64,000 bases of DNA, taken from assembly GCF_020179425.1 (NCBI RefSeq), contig NZ_JAILYM010000006.1, positions 62,001 to 126,000 on the forward strand. The letters run 5' to 3'. Positions 17,291-26,444 of the stretch are shown here, piece after piece. Both the position numbers and the translations under genes were made by a program. Each line of letters opens with the position of its first letter. Position 1 is the first letter of the stretch. The notes below the pieces were generated by a model, which saw nothing but the letters and a program-made list of their open reading frames with translations, was not told where the DNA came from and ran no database searches. The DNA comes from Novosphingobium percolationis (GTDB lineage: Bacteria > Pseudomonadota > Alphaproteobacteria > Sphingomonadales > Sphingomonadaceae).

Positions 17291-18341
17291 TGATAACCTT
17301 CCTTCGCCGCCGTCCCCGCTGCGGCTGAGGCTTGATGCGCAGGCGCTGGCGGACAACTGGCGCGCGCTCGACCGGATGTCGGGCGCGGCGCGCGCCGGGG
17401 CGGCGGTGAAGGCCGATGCCTATGGCCTGGGCGTGGCGCAGGTGGCGCCGGCGCTCGCGGCGGCGGGCTGTCGCGACTGGTTCGTGGCGCACTGGCAGGA
17501 AGTGGCCGAATTGCTGCGCCACGTACCCGCCGATCAGGTTGCCGTGCTGCACGGGCCGATCAACGATGCCGACGTGGCTTTTGCCAAGGCGAGCGGCGTG
17601 CGGCCGGTGCTGAACTCGCTGGCGCAGGTAGCGCGCTGGCGTGCGGGCGGGGGCGGGGCGTGCCATGTCATGGTCGATACCGGCATGAGCCGCCTCGGCC
17701 TGCCGCCAGCCGAGCTAGCCGATCCCGCGCTCGATGGGCTGGCCATCGACATGGTGATGAGCCACCTCGCCAGCGCCGACGAGGACACGACGCAGAACGC
17801 CGCGCAACTGGCTCTGTTCGCGCAGGCGCGCGCCGCGCTGCCGGGGCGGCGCTATAGCCTGGCCAACAGCGCCGGGATCGCGCTGGGGGCCGATTTCCAT
17901 GCTGATCTGACGCGCCCCGGCCTTGCCCTTTATGGCGGTATTCCGCGCCGCGAATTCGCAACCACGATACGGCAAACCGCGTATCCCGAAGCGGCGGTGA
18001 TCCAGGTGCGCCAACTGCAGGCGGGCGACCGGATCGGGTACAATGCAACCCATGTCGCCGACCGTCCGATTCGCGCCGGAGTGATCGCGCTGGGCTATGC
18101 CGACGGGTATTTGCGCTGCTGGTCGGGCAAGGGACGATTTCTTTTTGGTGGCAAGGAGTTGCCGGTGCTGGGTCGTATCTCGATGGACCTGACCATCGTC
18201 GATCTGACGATGGCCCCGGATTGCGGCGAGGGCGACTGGCTGACCGCCGCCTATGACCCTGTTGCGGCGAGTGCCGCAAGCGGCTTGTCACAATACGAGC
18301 TGTTCACTCTGCTGGGACGCCGTTTTGCGCGGTTCATATAA
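17271..18341 (+). CDS. alr: Alanine racemase
   Basis: PLP enzyme making D-alanine for peptidoglycan. 356 residues. The N-terminal barrel has AAVKADAYGLG with the PLP Lys 47, a VMVDTGMSRLG strand and SNSAGIALG. The C-terminal beta domain has RIGYNATHVAD with the catalytic Tyr and LGRISMDLTIVDLT. The start overlaps the MFS gene by 20 nt. A downstream start is possible but would cut into the barrel. Confidence 0.94.
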   Translation: METTLPDDNLPSPPSPLRLRLDAQALADNWRALDRMSGAARAGAAVKADAYGLGVAQVAPALAAAGCRDWFVAHWQEVAELLRHVPADQVAVLHGPINDADVAFAKASGVRPVLNSLAQVARWRAGGGGACHVMVDTGMSRLGLPPAELADPALDGLAIDMVMSHLASADEDTTQNAAQLALFAQARAALPGRRYSLANSAGIALGADFHADLTRPGLALYGGIPRREFATTIRQTAYPEAAVIQVRQLQAGDRIGYNATHVADRPIRAGVIALGYADGYLRCWSGKGRFLFGGKELPVLGRISMDLTIVDLTMAPDCGEGDWLTAAYDPVAASAASGLSQYELFTLLGRRFARFI

Positions 18342-18429
18342 AATTAACATCGTTCGCTAACATTTATTGCGCCGCACATGCTGCATCTGCTAAGTTGCAC
18401 CGGAAGATCCCAGCGGGGGCGCAGATAAA

Positions 18430-18987
18430 ATGGCACAGCAGGCAAAAGACGGCGAAGCGGTCATCATCAAGAAGTACGCTAACCGCAGGCTCTACAATAC
18501 CAGCACGTCGAGCTACATCACGCTCGATCACCTCGCCCAGATGGTGAAGGACAACGTCGATTTTCAGGTGATCGACGCCAAGACCGGCGCGGACCTGACG
18601 CACACGATCCTGACCCAGATCATCATGGAAGAGGAATCGGCGGGCGAGCAGATGCTGCCCACCAACTTCCTGCGCCAGCTGATCTCGATGTACGGCAATT
18701 CGATGCAGTCGCTGCTGCCGGGCTATCTCGAAGCCTCGATGGAGCACTTCCGCGAGAACCAGCTCAAGCTGCGCAAGGCGATCGAGGATTCGATCGGCGC
18801 CAACCCGCTGGCGCAGATCGCCCAGCGCAACATGGAAATGTTCAAGGCCGCCGCCGCCGCCTTCGTGCCCGCCGCGGCGCCGGGCGCCGAGGATGGCAAG
18901 CCTGCCGCGGGCGGATCGGACGAGCTGGACACGCTGCGCCAGCAGATGGCCGACATGCAGAAGAAGCTCGACCAGCTCGCCAAGTAA
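18430..18987 (+). CDS. phaR: Polyhydroxyalkanoate synthesis regulator PhaR
   Basis: 185 residues. The N-terminal PHB/PHA accumulation DNA-binding domain is clear (IIKKYANRRLYNTSTSSYI, then LAQMVKD and FQVIDAKTGADLT), followed by a second PHB_acc segment (TNFLRQLISMYG, MQSLLPGYLEASMEHF). The C-terminal tail ends in a short coiled coil (DTLRQQMADMQKKLDQLAK). PhaR binds PHA granules and represses phasin and its own gene, so the host probably makes PHA; no pha synthesis genes are in the window. Confidence 0.93.
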   Translation: MAQQAKDGEAVIIKKYANRRLYNTSTSSYITLDHLAQMVKDNVDFQVIDAKTGADLTHTILTQIIMEEESAGEQMLPTNFLRQLISMYGNSMQSLLPGYLEASMEHFRENQLKLRKAIEDSIGANPLAQIAQRNMEMFKAAAAAFVPAAAPGAEDGKPAAGGSDELDTLRQQMADMQKKLDQLAK

Positions 18988-19066
18988 CGTGATGTGATGG
19001 TGGCGCGCGCGCGGGCACTGCACTATGGCATTGCCCGAATCCGCGCGCGCGACTAACCCGCGCGCC

Positions 19067-20614
19067 ATGAACAAGCCCACGATCAAGCACGCGCTCCCCG
19101 TCACCCGCGACGAAGATTTCGCCCAGTGGTATCAGGCGGTCATCGCCGAAGCCGAACTCGCCGAAGAATCGGGCGTGCGCGGCTGCATGGTGATCAAGCC
19201 GTGGGGCTATGGCATCTGGGAACGCATCCAGAAGCTGATGGACGAACGCATCAAGGAAGCGGGCGTCGAAAACTGCTACTTCCCGCTGTTCATCCCGCTG
19301 TCCTACTTCGCCAAGGAAGCCGACCACGTCGAAGGCTTCGCCAAGGAAATGGCGGTCGTCACGCATCACCGTCTGATCGCCGATCCCAAGGGCGGGCTGA
19401 TGCCCGATCCCGAAGCGAAGCTGGAAGAGCCGCTGATCGTGCGCCCGACCTCGGAAACCGTCATCGGCGCTGCCATGGCGCGCTGGATCCAGTCGTGGCG
19501 CGACCTGCCGCTGCTGACCAACCAGTGGGCCAACGTCGTGCGCTGGGAAATGCGCACGCGCATGTTCCTGCGCACCAGCGAATTCCTCTGGCAGGAAGGC
19601 CACACCGCGCACGCCGATGAAGCGGACGCGATGGTCGAAACGCTGCGTGCGCTCGAAATGTACCGCTCCTTTGCCGAAGACGTGCTGGCCATGCCGGTGG
19701 TGGCCGGGCCGAAGCCCGAGAACGAGCGCTTCCCCGGTGCGGTCGAGACCTATTCGATCGAGGCCATGATGCAGGACGGCAAGGCGTTGCAGGCCGGCAC
19801 TTCGCACTATCTTGGCACCACCTTCTCGCAGGCGGCGGGCATCCGCTACCAGGACAAGGAAGGCCAGCAGGCGCTGGCGCACACGACCAGCTGGGGCGTT
19901 TCCACGCGCATGATCGGCGGCGTGATCATGACCCACGGCGATGACGACGGCCTGCGCACCCCGCCGCAGGTCGCGCCGCAGCAGATCGTGATCCTGCCGA
20001 TGCTGCGCGACAACGACGGCGACGAAGCGCTGCTCGCCTATTGCGAGGGCCTGCGCACCGAATTGGCCAAGCTCTCGGCCTTTGGCGAGCGCGTCCGCGT
20101 GCAGCTCGACAAGCGCCCCGGCAAGGCCACGCAGAAGCGCTGGGCGTGGGTCAAGAAGGGCGTGCCGCTGATCCTGGAGATCGGCGGGCGCGATGCCGAA
20201 GGCGGGCAGGTTTCGGTGCTGCGCCGCGACCGGCTGTGGAACGATGCGGGCAAGGCCAACTTCACCGTCATGGCCAAGGGTGATTTCGTCGCCGCAGCGG
20301 TCGCCGAACTGGAAGCGATCCAGTCCGCGCTGTTCGAGGAAGCGCGTGCGCGCCGCGATGCGCAGATCGAGCGCGGCGTGACCGACCTTGCCGGGCTTGC
20401 CGCCTATTTCGCCGATGACCGGAAGTTCCCCGGCTGGGTCGAAATGCAGTGGTCGCGCCCGACCGGCGACGCGCTCGACAAGGTGGTGGAGCAGTTGAAG
20501 GCGCTCAAGCTCACCATCCGCAACACCCCGCTCGATGCCACTCCTGCCGACGGCACCTGCCCGTTCACCGGCGAACCGGCGGTCGAACGCATCCTCATCG
20601 CGCGCTCGTACTGA
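19067..20614 (+). CDS. proS: Prolyl-tRNA synthetase, eukaryote/archaea type
   Basis: Charges tRNA-Pro. 515 residues from the Met of MNKPTIKHALPVTRD; an ATG 42 nt upstream adds residues without homology. Class II motifs are VIKPWGYGIWERIQ (motif 1), LTNQWANVVRWEMRTRMFLR then FLWQEGHTAH (motif 2), and the anticodon-binding domain. It lacks the editing insertion of the typical bacterial enzyme and matches the eukaryote/archaea-like form. The C terminus (CPFTGEPAVERILIARSY) replaces the zinc-binding tail. Upstream (18988-19066) are GC-alternating inverted repeats. Confidence 0.93.
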   Translation: MNKPTIKHALPVTRDEDFAQWYQAVIAEAELAEESGVRGCMVIKPWGYGIWERIQKLMDERIKEAGVENCYFPLFIPLSYFAKEADHVEGFAKEMAVVTHHRLIADPKGGLMPDPEAKLEEPLIVRPTSETVIGAAMARWIQSWRDLPLLTNQWANVVRWEMRTRMFLRTSEFLWQEGHTAHADEADAMVETLRALEMYRSFAEDVLAMPVVAGPKPENERFPGAVETYSIEAMMQDGKALQAGTSHYLGTTFSQAAGIRYQDKEGQQALAHTTSWGVSTRMIGGVIMTHGDDDGLRTPPQVAPQQIVILPMLRDNDGDEALLAYCEGLRTELAKLSAFGERVRVQLDKRPGKATQKRWAWVKKGVPLILEIGGRDAEGGQVSVLRRDRLWNDAGKANFTVMAKGDFVAAAVAELEAIQSALFEEARARRDAQIERGVTDLAGLAAYFADDRKFPGWVEMQWSRPTGDALDKVVEQLKALKLTIRNTPLDATPADGTCPFTGEPAVERILIARSY

Positions 20615-20622
20615 TCGAAGGG

Positions 20623-20646
20623 CGCGGCGGCCCGCAAGCCGCCGCG
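20623..20646 (+). terminator. GC-rich hairpin after proS
   Basis: CGCGGCGGC (20623-20631) pairs perfectly with GCCGCCGCG (20638-20646), 6-nt loop. The position just after the proS stop suggests a transcript end, but the following TCCCCGTTTA is a poor T-run. Confidence 0.4.
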
Positions 20647-20683
20647 TCCCCGTTTACGGCCTACGGCGTAGATAGTCTCCAAA

Positions 20684-20720
20684 GATACCTTGTTCCGGCG
20701 ATCTTGCCGGCTAAGGTATC
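20684..20720 (+). promoter_or_regulatory. Hairpin sequestering the ribosome site of the M28 peptidase
   Basis: GATACCTT (20684-20691) pairs with AAGGTATC (20713-20720), with an inner stem CCGGC/GCCGG (20695-20699, 20706-20710) and 6-nt loop. The only purine-rich ribosome site for the ATG at 20724 is the AAGG in the 3' arm, so the fold would block initiation. No T-run follows. Confidence 0.55.
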
Positions 20721-20723
20721 GCA

Positions 20724-22058
20724 ATGACCCGTTTTCTTCTTGGCGCCTGCGCGCTCTGCCTCGCGCTTCCCGTTCATGCGCAGCCCGCCACCAGGCCGGA
20801 GCAGGCGATCTCCGAAGCACGCCTGCGCGCCGATATCGCAAAGCTCGTCGGCTTCGGCACCCGCCACACCCTGTCGAGCCAGACCGATCCGAAGCGCGGA
20901 ATCGGCGCGGCGCGCACATGGGCCGAAGCGGAGTTCCGCAAGACGTCCCGGGCTTGCGGCAACTGTCTCGAAATCGCGCTTCCCGAAACCAGCGTTTCGG
21001 GCGAGCGCGTGCCGGTGCCGACGCGGCTCGTCGATGTCGTCGCCATCCAGCGCGGCGCCGAGCGGCCCAACGAGGTTGTGATCGTGCAAGGGCACATCGA
21101 CAGCCGCGGCTCTGACGTGATGAATGCCACCGTCGATGCGCCGGGCGCCAACGACGATGGTTCGGGCACCGTTCTCGTGCTCGAAGCGGCGCGCGTCCTG
21201 TCGCAGCACAAGTTCCCCGCCACCATCGTTTATGCCGTGCTCTCGGGCGAGGAGCAGGGCCTGTATGGCGGCAAGTTGCTGGCCGACTACGCCAAGGCGC
21301 AGGGCTGGACGGTGAAGGCGGTGTTCAACAACGACATCGTCGGCGGCTCCACCGGCAGCGACGGGATCAAGGACGATGCCCACGTTCGCGTCCTGTCAGA
21401 AGGCCTGCGCGCGGATTCCACCGACACCCTGCGTGCGCAGATGCGCCGCTTCGGTGGGGAGAACGACAGCTCTTCGCGCAACATTTCGCGCTGGCTCGAA
21501 GGCCTTGCCGCGCAGGATGGCGCAGGTCTCGCCGTGCGCCAGATCTGGCGCGCCGACCGCATGGGGCGGGGTGGGGACCAGTTGCCGTTCTCGGACAAGG
21601 GCTATCCTGCCGTGCGCTTCTCGGTCGCGATCGAGGACTATGAACACCAGCATCAGGACGTGCGCAGCGAAGGCGGCGTGAAGTTCGGCGACACGATCGA
21701 CGAGATGGACTTTCCCTATCTCGCCAAGGTCACGCGCCTCAACGTCCGGGGCCTCGCCGCGCTCGCCTCCGCGCCGATGCCGCCGGTGGTGACGGCCAAG
21801 GCGGCGGTTTCGACTTGGACCGACCTTGAATGGCAGGCCGTGCCGGGTGCCGTTTCCTATACCGTGTGGCGCCGTCGCACCGATGCGCCGGGCTGGGGGG
21901 AGAAGGTGGCTGAAGGCGTGACCGCGACCACCTTGCGGCTGGAACACGTGCGTGGCGACGACTGGTTCTTCGGCGTCAGCGCCCGCGCGGCGAGCGGGGC
22001 GGAAAGTCCGGTGGCCTCGGCGGTGCCGGGTGGCGGCTTCGGCCCGATCGGCGGCTAA
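20724..22058 (+). CDS. Secreted M28 family zinc peptidase with Fn3-like tail
   Basis: 444 residues. A signal peptide (LLGACALCLALPVHA) is followed by an M28 di-zinc aminopeptidase domain with the expected ligands: VQGHIDSRG (H), PGANDDGSG (D), the catalytic SGEEQGLYG (E, E), NNDIVGG (D) and a late YEHQHQD (H). Residues about 355-440 form a fibronectin-III-like beta domain (WTDLEWQAVPGAVSYTVWRR). Predicted periplasmic or secreted exopeptidase. Its translation start is preceded by an SD-occluding hairpin. Confidence 0.88.
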   Translation: MTRFLLGACALCLALPVHAQPATRPEQAISEARLRADIAKLVGFGTRHTLSSQTDPKRGIGAARTWAEAEFRKTSRACGNCLEIALPETSVSGERVPVPTRLVDVVAIQRGAERPNEVVIVQGHIDSRGSDVMNATVDAPGANDDGSGTVLVLEAARVLSQHKFPATIVYAVLSGEEQGLYGGKLLADYAKAQGWTVKAVFNNDIVGGSTGSDGIKDDAHVRVLSEGLRADSTDTLRAQMRRFGGENDSSSRNISRWLEGLAAQDGAGLAVRQIWRADRMGRGGDQLPFSDKGYPAVRFSVAIEDYEHQHQDVRSEGGVKFGDTIDEMDFPYLAKVTRLNVRGLAALASAPMPPVVTAKAAVSTWTDLEWQAVPGAVSYTVWRRRTDAPGWGEKVAEGVTATTLRLEHVRGDDWFFGVSARAASGAESPVASAVPGGGFGPIGG

Positions 22059-22109
22059 TTTCGCCGCGCTTGCGGTTGCCACGCGCGCGGCAAAGGGCCA
22101 AATGGGGCG

Positions 22110-24389
22110 ATGGTCAAAACCAAGCTCCCCCAGGGACTCCCGACGCGCCAGCAGGTGCTCGATTTCATCGCCAGTGCCACGGAGCCTGCGGGCAAGCGCG
22201 AGATCGCCAAGGCCTTCGGCGTCAAGGGCACCGAGAAGATCGCGCTGAAGGCGCTGCTGCGCGACATGGCCGAGGAAGGCCTGATCGACGGCAACCGTAC
22301 CGCCTTCCACGCCATGGGCGGCGTGCCGCGCGTGACCGTGCTGCGCATCGTCGAGATCGACGAAGGCGACGTCTATGCCGTCCCCGATACCTGGCAGCCC
22401 GACGACGCCAGCCCGCCGCCGCGCCTGCGCATCGTCGAGCCCAAGGGCCGCGCCCGCACGCGAGAAGCCGCGCTGAAGCCGGGCGACCGCGTGCTGGCCC
22501 GCACCGAGGAAGCCGGCAGCGGCTGGCTGGCCTACCCGATGAAGAAGATCGCGGTGCGCGAGGAGCAGTTGCTCGGCGTGATCGAGCTGGACGGTGCGGG
22601 CAAGGGTTGGCTCGCACCGGTGGACAAGCGCGTGCGCAATTCGGTGCCCGTCTCCGACCTCGGCGGCGCGGAGCCGGGCCAGCTGGTGCTGGCCGAACCT
22701 GCGGGCAAGAGCCCGCGCGCGGGCATGAAGGTGACGGCGGTGCTGGGCGATCCGCTCGCCCCGCGCGCCTTCAGCCTGATCGCCATCCACAAGCACGGCA
22801 TTCCCTTCAGCTTCCCGTCCGAAGCCGTGGCCGAGGCCGAACGCGCGGCGAAGCTGACGCTGAGCGAGGAGAAGCGCGAGGATCTTCGCCACCTGCCGAT
22901 CGTCGCCATCGACCCCAGCGATGCGCGCGACCACGATGACGCGATCTGGGCCGAACCTGACGGGGCAGGCGGCTTCCGCGCGGTGGTCGCCATCGCCGAC
23001 GTGTCGTTCTACGTCCGCCCCGGCGGGCAGCTGGACCGCGAGGCGCGCAAGCGCGGCAATTCGGTCTATTTCCCCGATCGCGTCGTGCCGATGCTGCCCG
23101 AAGTGCTGTCGGCGGACGTCTGCTCGCTGAAATCGGGCGCGGACCGCGCGGCGATGGCCTGCCACATGACCATTGACGCGGAAGGCCGCATCACCGGTTG
23201 GCGCTTCACCCGCGCGCTGGTGCGCATCGCCGAAGTGATCGCGTATGAAGAAGCGCAACGCCGGATCGATGCGGATGAAGCCGCGCCGCATCTCGTCCAT
23301 CTGTGGGAGGCCTGGCGCCTGCTCGAAAAGGCGCGCAACGCTCGCGATCCGCTGGCGCTCGAACTGCCCGAACGCCGCGTGGTGCTCGATCAGCAGGGGC
23401 GCATCGCCGAAGTCGCGGTGCGCGAGCGGCTCGATGCGCACCGCGTGGTCGAGGACTTCATGATTGCGGCCAACGTCGCCGCGGCCAAGGCGCTGGAGGC
23501 GAAGGTCGCGCCGGTGGTCTACCGCATCCACGAGCCGCCGAGCCGCGAAAAGCTCATCACGCTCAAGGACTATCTCGCCACCTTCGGGCGCAAGCTGGCG
23601 CTGGGGCAGGTGGTCACGCCGTCGCTGTTCAACCGCATGTTGAAGGACGTGTCCGACGAGGCGGAAAAGGCGCTGGTCATGGAAGCGGTGCTGCGCAGCC
23701 AGACGCAGGCCTATTACGGCCCGCGCAATGCCGGGCACTTCGGCCTGTCGCTCGGCTCCTATGCGCACTTCACCTCGCCGATCCGGCGCTATTCCGACCT
23801 GCTGGTGCACCGCGCGCTGGTCGATGCGTATCACCTCGAACAGCCGCGTCCGCAGGCCGACGTGCCGCCCACGTCAGGCCTGGCCGAGCGCGACCGTGCC
23901 GACCTGGGCCGGGTGTCCGATGCCATCAGCAAGACCGAACGCCGCGCGATGGAGGCCGAGCGCGAGACCATCGACCGCTACGTCGCCGCCTGGCTGTCGG
24001 CCCGCGTGGGCGAGGTGTTCGACACGCGCATCACCGGGGTGCAGAAGTTCGGCCTCTTCGCCACGATTATCGGACTTGGTGGTGACGGGCTGGTTCCGGT
24101 TTCCACGCTGGGGGCGGAACGCTTCGGCTATGACGAGAAGGCGCAGCGGCTGGTGGGCGAAATGAGCGGCGAGCAGTTTGCCATCGGCATGATGATGAAG
24201 CTGCGGCTGGCCGAAGCCAACCCGCTGACCGGTGCGCTCAAGTTCGAGCCCGTCGACATCGAGGAAGGCGTCCGCCGCATCGAACGACGCGGTGGGCGGC
24301 AAGAACTGAAGCCCAAAAAGCAGGGCGCCTTCATGGCCGGAAAGCGCGGGCGGCCCGGCAATATCCGGCATCAGGGTAAGCGGCGGTAA
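22110..24389 (+). CDS. rnr: Ribonuclease R
   Basis: 3'-5' exoribonuclease of the RNase II/RNB family that degrades structured RNA. 759 residues. The order is an N-terminal winged helix (GKREIAKAFGVKG), cold-shock domains, and the RNB domain with PIVAIDPSDARDHDDAIWA (metal Asp cluster) and HFTSPIRRYSDLLVHR. The S1 domain has GLFATIIGLGGDGLVPV, and a basic tail ends in GNIRHQGKRR. It is convergent with the universal stress protein gene, with a palindromic repeat between them. Confidence 0.95.
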   Translation: MVKTKLPQGLPTRQQVLDFIASATEPAGKREIAKAFGVKGTEKIALKALLRDMAEEGLIDGNRTAFHAMGGVPRVTVLRIVEIDEGDVYAVPDTWQPDDASPPPRLRIVEPKGRARTREAALKPGDRVLARTEEAGSGWLAYPMKKIAVREEQLLGVIELDGAGKGWLAPVDKRVRNSVPVSDLGGAEPGQLVLAEPAGKSPRAGMKVTAVLGDPLAPRAFSLIAIHKHGIPFSFPSEAVAEAERAAKLTLSEEKREDLRHLPIVAIDPSDARDHDDAIWAEPDGAGGFRAVVAIADVSFYVRPGGQLDREARKRGNSVYFPDRVVPMLPEVLSADVCSLKSGADRAAMACHMTIDAEGRITGWRFTRALVRIAEVIAYEEAQRRIDADEAAPHLVHLWEAWRLLEKARNARDPLALELPERRVVLDQQGRIAEVAVRERLDAHRVVEDFMIAANVAAAKALEAKVAPVVYRIHEPPSREKLITLKDYLATFGRKLALGQVVTPSLFNRMLKDVSDEAEKALVMEAVLRSQTQAYYGPRNAGHFGLSLGSYAHFTSPIRRYSDLLVHRALVDAYHLEQPRPQADVPPTSGLAERDRADLGRVSDAISKTERRAMEAERETIDRYVAAWLSARVGEVFDTRITGVQKFGLFATIIGLGGDGLVPVSTLGAERFGYDEKAQRLVGEMSGEQFAIGMMMKLRLAEANPLTGALKFEPVDIEEGVRRIERRGGRQELKPKKQGAFMAGKRGRPGNIRHQGKRR

Positions 24390-24394
24390 TCAAA

Positions 24395-24429
24395 GGCCCA
24401 CCCCCAGCCCCTCCCGCTTGCGGGAAGGG
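24395..24429 (-). repeat. GC-rich palindromic dispersed repeat, copy 2
   Basis: Reverse-orientation copy of the element at 4392-4426: GGCCCACCCCCAGCCCCTCC followed by CGCTTGCGGGAAGGG. It sits between the convergent ends of rnr and the universal stress gene, where its hairpin could also help to end transcripts. Confidence 0.8.
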
Positions 24430-24442
24430 CTGGTTCGGTCCC

Positions 24443-24946
24443 TCATGAAACCGCGTCGATGCGCTCCTCGTCCGCGCCGCCCGGCACCACCATCAGCACG
24501 CACGGCAACTGCCCGGCGTGCGCGGCGAAGTGGGTGACGAGCTGGCCGGGGTTGCCCTCGGCCGCCGCGCCCAGCACCAGCGCCGAGACTTCCGGGTGGC
24601 TTTTCAGGAAGTCGCGCACCACTTGCGGGCCGTCGCCCTGCTGCACCGTGATCGTCGGCATCATGCCCGATTCTGCAGCAAGTCCGCCCGCTGCCGTGGT
24701 CGCCAGCACTTCGGCGCGGTCGCGCGCTTCCTGTTCGATCGTGGCCTGCACGCCGCCGAACGCGACGAATTCCTGCTGCGGCACCAGCGCGAGGATATGC
24801 ACCGCGCCATCGGTGCGCGCAGCGCGGCGCGCGGCAAAGCGCAGCGCGTTCAGCGCCTCGGGCGTTTCATCCATGATGACAAGGTAGACGCGTTGTTGCA
24901 GCATGACCTCACGTGGTCCCGATCCTGACCCTTTGCTTATGACCAT
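24443..24946 (-). CDS. Universal stress protein family protein
   Basis: 167 residues from the ATG at 24946. A GTG 105 nt upstream would overlap the pyruvate dehydrogenase E2 promoter region, and an ATG at 24904 is the alternative, with GAGG close by. The UspA-like fold is recognisable: strand [20 protein letters not shown], the strand VHILALV, and a C-terminal [15 protein letters not shown] then [11 protein letters not shown], which approximates the nucleotide loop. Likely a cytoplasmic single-domain stress protein. Convergent with rnr and divergent from the E2 gene. Confidence 0.78.
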   Translation of the reverse strand: MVISKGSGSGPREVMLQQRVYLVIMDETPEALNALRFAARRAARTDGAVHILALVPQQEFVAFGGVQATIEQEARDRAEVLATTAAGGLAAESGMMPTITVQQGDGPQVVRDFLKSHPEVSALVLGAAAEGNPGQLVTHFAAHAGQLPCVLMVVPGGADEERIDAVS

Positions 24947-25093
24947 CTGCCTAATTCGTATGCGGGGCAAGCGGCAATGGGGTTGACCCTGCGCGCAGGG
25001 GTGGCGAAATGCCGACAGAGGATGTCGGGCAGAAATGTACCTGATCGACACCTAAACGCACGTTGCAGACACCAGAACGGAACAAAGCCCGCC

Positions 25094-26362
25094 ATGCCCG
25101 TCTCGATCAAGATGCCCGCGCTCTCCCCGACGATGGAAGAGGGCACGCTCGCCCGCTGGCTGGTCAAGGTGGGCGACACCGTCGCCTCCGGTGATATCCT
25201 CGCCGAAATCGAGACCGACAAGGCGACAATGGAGTTCGAGGCGGTGGACGAAGGCACTGTGCTTTCGATCGACGTCGCCGAGGGGAGCGAGGGCGTGAAG
25301 GTCGGCACCGTGATCGCCACCATCGCCAGCGAGGACGAAGATGCGACGCCCGCGCCTGCTCCCGCCGCGAAGGCCGAAGCTGCGCCCGCGCCGAAGGTTG
25401 AGGCCGCGCCTGCTCCCGCAGCGCCCGCTGCTCCCGTTGCCGCCGCCGCGCCTGCGCCCAGGGGCGACCGCGTGATCGCCACTCCGCTCGCCAAGCGCAT
25501 CGCCGCCGACAAGGGCCTCGATCTGGCCGCGATCCACGGCACCGGCCCCAACGGCCGCATCGTCAAGGCCGACGTCAGCGATGCCAAGCCCGCCGCGGCT
25601 GCTCCGGCTGCCGCTCCTGTTGCTGCTGCGTCCGCCCCGGCTGCCGCGCCTGCGTCGATCCCCGATTTCGGCATTCCGTACGAGGCGACCAAGCTCAACA
25701 ACGTGCGCAAGACCATTGCGCGCCGCCTGACCGAAGCCAAGCAGACGATCCCGCACATCTACCTCACCGTCGACATCCGGCTCGACGCGCTGCTCAAGCT
25801 GCGGGCTGAGCTGAACAAGGCGCTGGAGGTGCAGGGCGTGAAGCTCTCGGTCAACGACCTGATAATCAAGGCGCTGGCGAAGGCGCTGCTGATCGTGCCC
25901 AAGTGCAACGTCAGCTTCGCGGGCGACGAACTGCGCAGCTATGCCCGCGCCGACATCTCGGTCGCCGTCGCCGCGCCTTCGGGCCTGATCACGCCGATCA
26001 TCGTCGATGCGGGCAACAAGTCGGTGTCGGCCATCGCCACCGAGATGAAGGCGCTGGCGAACAAGGCGCGCGAAGGCAAGCTGCAGCCGCACGAATACCA
26101 GGGCGGCACCGCCAGCCTGTCCAACCTCGGCATGTTCGGGATCAAGCAGTTCGACGCGGTGATCAACCCGCCGCAGGCGATGATCCTCGCGGTCGGCGCG
26201 GGCGAGCAGCGCCCCTACGTGATCGACGGTGCGCTGGCCGTCGCCACCGTGATGAGTGCCACCGGTAGCTTCGACCACCGCGCCATCGACGGTGCCGATG
26301 GGGCCGAACTGATGAGCGCGCTCAAGACGCTGATCGAAAACCCGCTCGGTCTTCTCGCGTAA
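25094..26362 (+). CDS. pdhC: Pyruvate dehydrogenase E2, dihydrolipoamide acetyltransferase
   Basis: 422 residues. One lipoyl domain comes first ([20 protein letters not shown], with lipoyl Lys in [11 protein letters not shown]), then an Ala/Pro linker and a peripheral-subunit-binding domain ([19 protein letters not shown]). A second Ala/Pro linker leads to the catalytic domain ending in [13 protein letters not shown]. The [11 protein letters not shown] start is typical of pyruvate rather than oxoglutarate E2. The start at 25094 was chosen because the lipoyl domain begins there. The E1 genes are not in the window. The E3 gene lpd follows after 82 bp. Confidence 0.93.
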   Translation: MPVSIKMPALSPTMEEGTLARWLVKVGDTVASGDILAEIETDKATMEFEAVDEGTVLSIDVAEGSEGVKVGTVIATIASEDEDATPAPAPAAKAEAAPAPKVEAAPAPAAPAAPVAAAAPAPRGDRVIATPLAKRIAADKGLDLAAIHGTGPNGRIVKADVSDAKPAAAAPAAAPVAAASAPAAAPASIPDFGIPYEATKLNNVRKTIARRLTEAKQTIPHIYLTVDIRLDALLKLRAELNKALEVQGVKLSVNDLIIKALAKALLIVPKCNVSFAGDELRSYARADISVAVAAPSGLITPIIVDAGNKSVSAIATEMKALANKAREGKLQPHEYQGGTASLSNLGMFGIKQFDAVINPPQAMILAVGAGEQRPYVIDGALAVATVMSATGSFDHRAIDGADGAELMSALKTLIENPLGLLA

Positions 26363-26444
26363 GACTGTCACTTTGAGGAGCGGGCGTTCGCTGCGCCCGC
26401 CGCTAGATCATGGGCCGACTAAGAGGGCCTGAAGGAGCATTCGC

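Noticed and set aside
15539..17356. 605-codon open frame on the - strand opposite the MFS gene
   Set aside because: Low-complexity His/Gln/Arg sequence, no start signal, fully antisense to a clear transporter.
21396..23834. 812-codon open frame antisense to the M28 peptidase and RNase R
   Set aside because: Spans two unrelated genes and has no recognisable domain.
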